Shown here piece by piece: positions 6,268 through 11,612 of a stretch of 11,612 nucleotides of DNA. The number at the start of each line of letters is the position of its first letter. The first letter of the stretch is position 1. Where the stretch lies: NCBI GenBank assembly GCA_025966255.1, contig JAOPVG010000328.1, positions 1 through 11,612 of the forward strand, written 5' to 3'. The position numbers and the translations under genes were made by a program. Origin of the DNA: Jatrophihabitans sp. (GTDB lineage Bacteria; Actinomycetota; Actinomycetes; Mycobacteriales; Jatrophihabitantaceae). The notes beneath the pieces were generated by a model. The model was not told the DNA's origin, searched no databases, and worked only from the letters and a program-made list of their open reading frames with translations.

Positions 6268-6864
6268 ATGACGATCAACGGCACCGCCGCCCGCCGCGGC
6301 CGCCCGCCGGCCACCAGCCCGCGCGAACTCGAACTCATCGCTCTGCACCTGTTCGCCGAGAACGGATTCGACGAGACGACGGTCGAAAGGATCGCGGCTG
6401 AGGCCGGTGTCAGCAGCCGGACTTTCTTCCGCTACTTCGAGTCCAAGGCCGCGGTGCTGTGGCACGACTTCGATCGCGAGGTCGACGCGCTGCGCGCCGC
6501 GTTCGGAGAAGTCGACGACGACTTGCCGATGATGGACGCCATCCGACAAACCGTCGTCCGCGTGAACCACTACCGCGCCGAGGACGTGGCCGAACTCCGC
6601 ACCCGCATGCACCTCATCGGATCGGTGCCTGCGCTGCAAGCGAGCGCGGCGCCGCACTACGACGCGTGGGAGCGCGCCGTCAGCGACTTCGCCGCCGGAC
6701 GGCTGCAGCAGTCGTCCGACGCGCTGTATCCCCTCGCCATCGGACGTACGACGCTCGCGGCCTGCCGCGCCGCATTCGATCTATGGGTCGAACGCGCCGA
6801 CGCCGACCTCATCATCTACCTGGACGAAGCACTGCGAGCCCTGGCGGCCGGGTTCGGAACCTAG
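6268..6864 (+). CDS. mftR: MftR, TetR-family regulator of the mycofactocin operon
   Basis: A 198-aa TetR-family protein. The N-terminal helix-turn-helix spans about residues 20-62, with TTVERIAAEAGVSSRTFFRYFESKAAVLW matching the family signature, preceded by a basic arm (ARRGRPP). The C-terminal part (about 70-195) is helical and would form the dimer and ligand pocket. Position decides the name: it is divergent from mftA with a 91-bp shared promoter region containing two CGTCA-N5-TGACG palindromes. In mycobacteria MftR represses mft genes and is released by long-chain acyl-CoAs; the same ligand here is an inference. A strong hairpin follows its stop. Confidence 0.92.
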   Translation: MTINGTAARRGRPPATSPRELELIALHLFAENGFDETTVERIAAEAGVSSRTFFRYFESKAAVLWHDFDREVDALRAAFGEVDDDLPMMDAIRQTVVRVNHYRAEDVAELRTRMHLIGSVPALQASAAPHYDAWERAVSDFAAGRLQQSSDALYPLAIGRTTLAACRAAFDLWVERADADLIIYLDEALRALAAGFGT

Positions 6865-6869
6865 TCCGC

Positions 6870-6885
6870 CCACCGCCGTCGGTGG
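6870..6885 (+). other. Small hairpin just after mftR
   Basis: CCACCG (6870-6875) and CGGTGG (6880-6885) form a 6-bp perfect stem with a 4-nt loop, six bases after the mftR stop. It may assist the larger terminator hairpin that follows. Confidence 0.3.
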
Positions 6886-6893
6886 ATAGGCCA

Positions 6894-6933
6894 GAACTCT
6901 CGGAGTCGCCGTGTTCGGCGACTCCGAGAGTTC
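6894..6933. terminator. Long perfect hairpin, likely bidirectional terminator
   Basis: The arms 6894-6911 and 6916-6933 pair perfectly over 18 bp around a TGTT loop. It lies between the convergent mftR and membrane-protein genes, 29 bp after one stop and 21 bp from the other. There is no T-run, as is common for actinobacterial terminators, and it should act on both strands. Confidence 0.85.
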
Positions 6934-6954
6934 GATGACCTTGGTGACCGACGG

Positions 6955-7539
6955 TCAGCCGACACCGGCCGGTACTGGAGTCTTGACAGCCGTGAACACG
7001 CTCTCGGTCCCCGGGGTGCGACGGCCGTGCAGCAATCCGAGCACCGACAACATCAGCAGCGCCGCGGCGGCGATGAAGGCGGCAATCGCGGCGATGCCAG
7101 CGATGGTGGCCATCGTGCCGAATGCGTAGGCATTGAGCAGCAGACCCCGCAGCGTCTCACCCTTGAACATCGTCGCGACCTGGCCGGCCAGTTTGGTGTC
7201 GGTCGGGTTCGCCTGCGCCTTGGCGCTGAGCTGGGCGTAGGTCTGACCGCCTGCGACCTCCCTGAGGTGCACGGCAATGAAGTGGTCGGCGTAGGCCTGC
7301 GCCTGCGCACCGGTCGTCAGCTGCTGTCCGGCGTACTGACGCATCGCGGCGAACTCGCTCCCGGCCGTCGCGGGACTGCCCTTCGGCGGGAAGTAGATCT
7401 GCTGGGCAGAGAGCTGGGTCTTCACCTCGTTGCTGACGAAGCTGTGGGCCCACGTGAGCAGGGAGCCGGCGACGACCAGGACCGCGGCAAGGCTGAGACC
7501 GACCCAGCTGACGATCCGATCCAGAGATGAGCGTTTCAT
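6955..7539 (-). CDS. Small actinobacterial membrane protein of unknown function
   Basis: A 194-aa protein that I recognise only as a conserved actinobacterial hypothetical family. A short basic N-terminus (MKRSSLDR) precedes a membrane helix at about 10-31. An extracytoplasmic-looking segment (about 32-128) with YFPPKGSP and QYAGQQLTTG follows. Then comes a long hydrophobic region at about 132-170 (LLLNAYAFGTMATIAGIAAIAAF...) that could be one long or two packed helices, ending in a basic HGRR. No enzyme motif is visible. Homologues are sometimes labelled as LigA ring-opening dioxygenase, which nothing here supports. ATG 7539 has AAGGA six bases upstream. It is divergent from the Acg-like gene and may share its promoter region. 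Confidence 0.85.
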   Translation of the reverse strand: MKRSSLDRIVSWVGLSLAAVLVVAGSLLTWAHSFVSNEVKTQLSAQQIYFPPKGSPATAGSEFAAMRQYAGQQLTTGAQAQAYADHFIAVHLREVAGGQTYAQLSAKAQANPTDTKLAGQVATMFKGETLRGLLLNAYAFGTMATIAGIAAIAAFIAAAALLMLSVLGLLHGRRTPGTESVFTAVKTPVPAGVG

Positions 7540-7768
7540 GACGTGTCCTTCGGTGGGGTGAAGATCGGTGTCGTCGTCCGGTGCGACGCTTGGATCGATC
7601 GTGTTCGGGTACGTCCCGCGGCGGAGGGGCAGAACGTCCTACTCGGCTCGGGTGGTCTTCCCGGGTCAGCCGAGGCTGTCCATCGACCGAATCTCCGGTT
7701 GAGCAATCCCGGTTCGACCATGACCTCCGGCCCTACGAGTCGGGCCTGTCACTCGCGAGGCTGACACC
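7540..7768. other. Divergent intergenic region, promoters expected
   Basis: This 229-bp stretch separates two divergent genes and should hold both promoters. I found no convincing -35/-10 pair and no full DosR box (GGGAC...GTCCC with the right 4-nt spacing). A short GGG-TAC-GTCCC element near 7606-7616 has the wrong spacing. Small frames through it lack family features and are not annotated. Confidence 0.5.
7729..7746. promoter_or_regulatory. Inverted repeat upstream of Acg-like gene
   Basis: GGCCC (7729-7733) and GGGCC (7742-7746) form an inverted repeat with an 8-nt spacer, 22 bp before the ATG at 7769. It could be an operator or a leader hairpin. The arms are only 5 bp and GC-rich, so chance is quite possible. 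Confidence 0.25.
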
Positions 7769-8758
7769 ATGACCTCGGTCCTCGAACTACGGCGAACGGC
7801 CGCGCTACGCAGGGCCGCGGTGCGCGCCACGTTCGCCCCCTCGGTGCACAACACCCAGCCCTGGAGATTCGTGCTGCGTGACGGTGAACTCGGCGTCTAC
7901 GCCGATCGCAGCCGGCGACTGGAGGTGCTCGACCCGACTTCGCGCCAACTCACGATCAGTTGCGGGTCAGCGCTGATGAATGCGCGCGTCTCGCTGGCGT
8001 CCTCCGGATTCGGAGCGAAGGTCGACCGCCTACCTGACTCCGCGCACTCAGACCTCCTCGCCCGGATCACCACGACTGATCAGCCGGACACATCAGCCGG
8101 GTTCGCTGCGCTGGACAGCGTCCTCGAATTGCGTCAGACGAATCGACGTCGATTCGACGACGAGCAGGTCCCGGCAGAGGTCCTGTCCGCCCTGGAGGAG
8201 ACAGCGGCGGCCGAGCACAGCACCCTGTTCGTCGTGAGCCGCGAGGAGCACAGAGTCGCGGTAGCGAGGTTGACCCGGACGGCGGACGTCCTCGAGAACG
8301 CCGACCCGGCCTACCGGGCCGAGATCAGGGCGTGGACCACCGACGATCCCGGACGGCGAGATGGTGTGCGGGAGCTGGCCGTGCCGTACCTGGACGGGCT
8401 CATCCAGGACGAGGTTCCGCTGCGTGTCTTCGACATCGGAGGCATGGGCTCTCCGCCCCCCGGCCCCCACTCCACCCGTTCGCAGTGCTTGGTGGTGCTC
8501 GGCACGGAGGGGGATCGACCGATCGACTGGCTGCGGGCCGGTGAAGCGCTCGAGCGAACTCTCCTCGAGATCACCAAACGTGGTTTTGCGGCCGGCCCCG
8601 TGACGCAAGCGGTGGAAGTACCGTCCACCCGAATCCAACTACGGGCCGAGCTCGGGCTGACGATGTACCCGCAGATGCTGCTGCGCATCGGGCGAGCACC
8701 GCTCAGCCCGGCCGCGCGCCGGCGCCGACTCGTGGACGTGCTCGTCGAGGACGCCTGA
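7769..8758 (+). CDS. Acg-like FMN-binding nitroreductase-family protein
   Basis: A 329-aa protein of the nitroreductase-fold Acg family. It begins with an FMN-binding motif APSVHNTQPWRF at residues 23-34, has the second conserved patch RQTNRRRF at 122-129, and ends with LGLTMYPQMLLRIGRAP, the usual C-terminal flavin/NAD-side motif. In M. tuberculosis, Acg (Rv2032) is a DosR-regulon member reported to sequester FMN rather than reduce nitro compounds, so an enzymatic reaction should not be assumed. GAGG at 7757-7760 precedes ATG 7769 by eight bases. The sensor kinase starts 32 bp after its stop, so the three genes could form one operon. A second family member lies at the right edge of the window. 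Confidence 0.88.
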   Translation: MTSVLELRRTAALRRAAVRATFAPSVHNTQPWRFVLRDGELGVYADRSRRLEVLDPTSRQLTISCGSALMNARVSLASSGFGAKVDRLPDSAHSDLLARITTTDQPDTSAGFAALDSVLELRQTNRRRFDDEQVPAEVLSALEETAAAEHSTLFVVSREEHRVAVARLTRTADVLENADPAYRAEIRAWTTDDPGRRDGVRELAVPYLDGLIQDEVPLRVFDIGGMGSPPPGPHSTRSQCLVVLGTEGDRPIDWLRAGEALERTLLEITKRGFAAGPVTQAVEVPSTRIQLRAELGLTMYPQMLLRIGRAPLSPAARRRRLVDVLVEDA

Positions 8759-8790
8759 TTGTCCGCGTCCGGGCCTACAGTGAGAGCACT

Positions 8791-10509
8791 ATGGATGCCC
8801 ACCCGAGTGCGGCCCTCCAGTTTCCCGATGCCTCGAAGCTCGAGCTCGATGACCTGATCGATCAGCTGGTCGACCGGGCGAACGGTGTCAAGCGGTCGCA
8901 GGGGCGGCTCCGAGCCCTACTGCGGGCCATCGAAACCGTGACCGGCGATCTGGCCATCGATGCGGTTCTGCGCAACGTGATCGAGGCGGCCTGCGAGCTC
9001 GCCGGCGCCCGCTACGGCGCCCTCGGCGTGATCGGCCACGACGGGGGCTTGGAACAGTTCATCCACGTCGGAATGGACGAGCAAACCGTCGCCCGAATCG
9101 GGCATCTGCCAGAAGGCCACGGACTGCTCGGTGCTCTGATCCGGCGCCCGAACCCCATCCGCCTCCAACACATGGGCGACGACGAGCGTTCGACCGGATT
9201 CCCGGCCGGGCACCCACCGATGGATTCCTTCCTCGGCGTCCCCATCCGCGTTCGAGGCGAGGTGTTCGGCAACCTTTACCTGACCGACAGTGCCGCCGGG
9301 GAGTTCACCGCTGAGGACGAGGAACTCGTGGGCGCGTTGGCGATGGCCGCCGGCACCGCGGTGAGCAATGGTCGCCTGCTGCACGAATCCCGTCTCCAAC
9401 AACGCTGGCTGGCCGCTTCGGTGGAGATCAGCGCCCAGCTGCTGGCGGCGGTCGGCGAAGATCCGTTACGCATGATCGCACGACGCGCCATCGAGATCGC
9501 CGACGCGGACCTGGTGACTGTCGGTCTGCTCACGCCCGACGCCGCCGAGCTGATGATCGAGGTCGCCTCCGGTGCAGGGTCGGACGAATTGTTGGGGCAG
9601 CGGTTCAGCCTCGAGAAGACGCTGGCCGGCCGGGCCATCGAGGAGCGAAACCCGTTGCTCCTTTCCTCCAGCGACTCCACCAGCGACGCGGATGAGCGCA
9701 GATCGCACGAGGCGAGCGTCATGGACGCCGGCCCTCTCATGGTCCTACCGCTCGAGGGTGCACAGGGTGTCCGGGGCGTGCTGAGCCTGGTGCGCGCGCG
9801 TGGCCGACGACCGTTCAGCGGCGCCGATCTTGCCATGGCCTCTGGCTTTGCCAGTCACGCGAACGTCGCCCTCGAACTCGCCGACGCGCGCGCCGTCGAA
9901 CAGCGGCTCGTGCTGGTCGAGGACCGCGAGCGGATCGCGCGCGATCTGCACGACCACGTCATCCAGGAGCTCTTCGCGATAGGTCTCGGTCTGGAGGCCG
10001 CCGTGACGCTCCTCGGCCCCGGAGAGGCCGCAGCGCAGAGCGTCCGGCAAAGGGTCGTTGACATCGATCGGACGATCCGCCACATCCGCACCAGCATCTT
10101 CGAGCTCCGTGGGCCGCTCGACACGTCGGCAGACGGCACCCGGCGCCGCGTCCTGGACATCTCCGCCGATCTCGCCCCAGCCCTCGGGTTCTCGCCGCGG
10201 GTGAGCTTCTCGGGCCTGATCGACAACCTGTCCGCCGATCTGGCCGAAGACGTCGCCGCGTTCGTGCGTGAGGTGCTGACCAACGTGGCCAAGCATGCGC
10301 GTGCAACCTACGTCGACCTCGACCTCACCCTGGCCTCTGATCAACTCACGCTGCAGGTCATCGACGACGGTGTCGGCTACGTCGAGAACGGCCGGCTCAG
10401 CGGATTGGCGAACCTTCGAACTCGCGCCGAGCTGCACGGCGGCACCTTCAAGGTGTTCGCCGGCCACCGTGGCGGAACGACAGTGATCTGGAAGGCCCCG
10501 TTGTTATGA
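8791..10509 (+). CDS. DosS/DevS-like GAF-domain sensor histidine kinase
   Basis: A 572-aa soluble sensor kinase with GAF-A (about 52-196), GAF-B (about 220-368), a HisKA_3 dimerisation domain (about 375-440) and a HATPase_c domain (485-572). GAF-A has GHPPMDSFLGVPIRVRGEVFGNLYLTD, aligning with DevS so that His141 matches the haem ligand His149 and Tyr163 the distal Tyr171. Haem binding and O2/NO/CO or redox sensing are therefore likely. His387 in ARDLHDHVIQ is the phosphorylated residue, Asn498 in REVLTNVAKH binds Mg-ATP, and DDGVGY (525-530) and GLANLRTRAELHGG form the G boxes. No membrane helix is seen. ATG 8791 has only a weak GAGAG ahead. Its TGA overlaps the response regulator ATG (ATGA), marking a cognate pair. 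Confidence 0.93.
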   Translation: MDAHPSAALQFPDASKLELDDLIDQLVDRANGVKRSQGRLRALLRAIETVTGDLAIDAVLRNVIEAACELAGARYGALGVIGHDGGLEQFIHVGMDEQTVARIGHLPEGHGLLGALIRRPNPIRLQHMGDDERSTGFPAGHPPMDSFLGVPIRVRGEVFGNLYLTDSAAGEFTAEDEELVGALAMAAGTAVSNGRLLHESRLQQRWLAASVEISAQLLAAVGEDPLRMIARRAIEIADADLVTVGLLTPDAAELMIEVASGAGSDELLGQRFSLEKTLAGRAIEERNPLLLSSSDSTSDADERRSHEASVMDAGPLMVLPLEGAQGVRGVLSLVRARGRRPFSGADLAMASGFASHANVALELADARAVEQRLVLVEDRERIARDLHDHVIQELFAIGLGLEAAVTLLGPGEAAAQSVRQRVVDIDRTIRHIRTSIFELRGPLDTSADGTRRRVLDISADLAPALGFSPRVSFSGLIDNLSADLAEDVAAFVREVLTNVAKHARATYVDLDLTLASDQLTLQVIDDGVGYVENGRLSGLANLRTRAELHGGTFKVFAGHRGGTTVIWKAPLL

Positions 10510-11156
10510 CCGAGACCGAGCAACCGGTTCGTATCTTCCTGCTCGACGACCACGAGGTCGTCCGCCGGGCCATCGCCGAGCTCCTCGGCACCGTGCCCGG
10601 CTTCGAGATCGTGGGCGAGGCAGGCACCGCCGCCGACGCGCTCAACCGCATCCTCGCCGTTCGGCCCGACGTCGCGGTCCTGGACGCGCGCCTCCCGGAC
10701 GGCAGCGGCATCGACGTGTGTCGCGACATCCGCTCCGCGCTGCCGGACACCTACTGCCTCATCCTCACCTCCTACGACGACCACGACGCCGTGCTCGCCT
10801 CGGTGTTGGCCGGCGCGTCCGGGTACGTGCTCAAGGAAGTTGGTACGTCCGGACTCGTCGACGCGATCAGGCAGGCCGCGCTCGGAAGATCGCTGATCGA
10901 CCCGGGCGTCATCGCCCAGGTGATGGATCGGCTCCGCGACGGTTCGCCCGCCGACCAGAAGCTCGCCGCGCTGACACAACGCGAGCGCGAAGTCCTCACC
11001 CTGATCACCGACGGCCTCAGCAACCGTCAGATCGGGGAGCACCTGTCCCTCGCCGAGAAGACGGTGAAGAACTACGTCTCGACGCTGCTGGGCAAGCTCG
11101 GGATGGAACGGCGCACGCAGGCTGCGGTGTTCGGAGCCGACGCGCGCCGCGAATGA
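10506..11156 (+). CDS. DosR/DevR-like NarL-family response regulator
   Basis: A 216-aa two-domain regulator. The receiver has the acidic pair Asp14-Asp15, phospho-acceptor Asp60 (VLDARLPDG), Thr88 and Lys110. The C-terminal LuxR/NarL helix-turn-helix begins at LTQREREVL (156) and contains LAEKTVKNYVSTLLGKLGMERRTQAAVF, nearly the DevR sequence, including Lys185, Lys188 and Asn189 that in DevR contact the DNA box. It should be phosphorylated by the overlapping kinase and activate hypoxia/NO-type genes, with the adjacent Acg-like genes as plausible targets. I did not find a clear box in this window. It might instead be one of several DevR paralogues, as many actinobacteria carry more than one. 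Confidence 0.93.
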   Translation: MTETEQPVRIFLLDDHEVVRRAIAELLGTVPGFEIVGEAGTAADALNRILAVRPDVAVLDARLPDGSGIDVCRDIRSALPDTYCLILTSYDDHDAVLASVLAGASGYVLKEVGTSGLVDAIRQAALGRSLIDPGVIAQVMDRLRDGSPADQKLAALTQREREVLTLITDGLSNRQIGEHLSLAEKTVKNYVSTLLGKLGMERRTQAAVFGADARRE

Positions 11157-11242
11157 TCGTCGCGGACGCGGTCCAGGGGTCTTGCTTCCGGGCGGTGAGC
11201 GGTGGCTCGCAGAGTTGGGACGAAGCGCAACGATTCCATCCC

Positions 11243-11265
11243 AGACCGGCACGGTCTCAGAGACC
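11243..11265. terminator. Overlapping small hairpins downstream of response regulator
   Basis: AGACCG-GCA-CGGTCT (11243-11257) and GGTCTC-A-GAGACC (11253-11265) share bases, so only one can form at a time. They lie about 90 bp after the regulator stop, between convergent genes. Termination is a guess from position. Nothing else is seen in 11157-11301. Confidence 0.3.
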
Positions 11266-11301
11266 TGAAGGGAACTTCGCAACGGTCAGCGATGTCAAGC
11301 C

Positions 11302-11320
11302 GACCTGGTGTCGCCAGGTC
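11302..11320. terminator. Hairpin at the 3' end of the second Acg-like gene
   Basis: GACCTGG (11302-11308) and CCAGGTC (11314-11320) form a perfect 7-bp stem with a 5-nt loop. The stem runs into the stop codon (11319-11321) of the minus-strand gene. It could end that transcript or the convergent regulator transcript. There is no T-run. Confidence 0.45.
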
Positions 11321-11612
11321 ACGCGATGGTCAACACGTCGCCGACGGAACGCCGGGACGTGAGTGGTGCAGCAGGGGCGGCAGGCCTCTGGCCGAGTCGC
11401 AGCATCATCTGCGGATGTCCGGGCCAGGACATCAACGTCCGCAGGCGGGTTCGAAAGGCGAGCAGGTCGACGGACTGGCTCAGCGGGCAGCTGGCGATCC
11501 CGTCCAGTTCGGCTTGGACCATCAGCCGCATCATCGCCTGACCCGCGCGCAACCGCTCGAGCTCGCTGTCGACGTCGGTGAAGATGACCGCGATCAGCGG
11601 ACGCTCGTCCAC
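11319..11612 (-). CDS. Second Acg-like nitroreductase-family protein (C-terminal part, truncated by window)
   Basis: The last 98 codons of a gene that enters from the right edge, so its start is not seen; a GTG at the edge is probably internal. The fragment has ERLRAGQAMMRLMVQAELDGIASCPLSQSVD, then LMSWPGHPQMMLRLGQRP, the same C-terminal arrangement as the Acg-like protein at 7769-8758 (RAGEALERTLLEITKRGFAAGPVTQAVE ... MYPQMLLRIGRAP). It is therefore a diverged paralogue. It converges on the response regulator with a 162-bp gap. Regulation by the adjacent two-component system is likely by analogy with mycobacterial Dos regulons but not shown. Confidence 0.82.
   Translation of the reverse strand: MDERPLIAVIFTDVDSELERLRAGQAMMRLMVQAELDGIASCPLSQSVDLLAFRTRLRTLMSWPGHPQMMLRLGQRPAAPAAPLTSRRSVGDVLTIA

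Noticed and set aside
6142..6657. Minus-strand open frame of 171 codons crossing the mftR gene and the mftA promoter region
   Set aside because: It runs through the palindromic operator region and antisense to mftR, with no family features.
7543..7764. Small plus-strand open frames in the divergent intergenic region
   Set aside because: No motif, poor translation signals, and position between two divergent genes where promoters are expected.
10377..11282. Minus-strand open frame of 301 codons opposite the response regulator
   Set aside because: The plus-strand regulator and kinase are certain; this frame is an antisense artefact of high GC.
1..11612. CRISPR arrays, tRNA or rRNA genes, insertion sequences, attachment sites
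   Set aside because: No repeated spacer array, no cloverleaf or rRNA-like sequence, and no transposase or integrase was recognised.

Overview
The window comes from a high-GC actinobacterium: it is GC-rich throughout, several genes use GTG starts, genes often overlap as ATGA or GTGA, and every recognisable family is typical of Actinobacteria. The gene order differs from the mycobacterial mycofactocin locus, so I would place it in a non-mycobacterial actinobacterial lineage, without a genus.

Region 1 (1-327, + strand) is the 3' end of a dihydropteroate-synthase-family gene (FolP2-like), cut off by the window edge. It converges on region 2.

Region 2 (375-6176, - strand) is a mycofactocin biosynthesis operon. 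In transcription order it reads mftA (45-aa precursor ending IDGMCGVY), mftB (precursor-binding protein), mftC (radical SAM/SPASM maturase), mftE (creatininase-like peptidase), a mycofactocin-coupled SDR dehydrogenase, mftF (glycosyltransferase) and mftD (FMN oxidase of the lactate dehydrogenase family). The first five genes overlap or nearly touch. From family knowledge, MftA and MftB present the peptide. MftC decarboxylates and crosslinks the C-terminal Val-Tyr. MftE releases AHDP, MftD oxidises it to premycofactocin, and MftF adds a glucan chain. The SDR is probably a client enzyme that uses the cofactor. No mftG-like GMC dehydrogenase is present here. The TetR-family regulator mftR (6268-6864, +) is divergent from mftA. 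Their shared 91-bp intergenic region holds two copies of an inverted repeat, CGTCA-N5-TGACG, which I propose as MftR operators.

Region 3 (6894-7539) holds a strong 18-bp stem hairpin between convergent genes and a small membrane protein of unknown function on the - strand.

Region 4 (7769-11612) resembles a dormancy/hypoxia module: an Acg-like nitroreductase, a DosS/DevS-like sensor kinase with two GAF domains and conserved haem-pocket residues, its overlapping DosR/DevR-like response regulator, and, convergent at the right edge, the C-terminal part of a second Acg-like protein.

No stretch longer than 300 bp lacks a gene. The largest gaps are 7540-7768 (divergent promoter region) and 11157-11318 (small hairpins only). 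The main points for a second look are the tandem operators, the rearranged mft operon with an embedded SDR, and the proximity of a redox-cofactor locus to an oxygen/redox-sensing two-component system.
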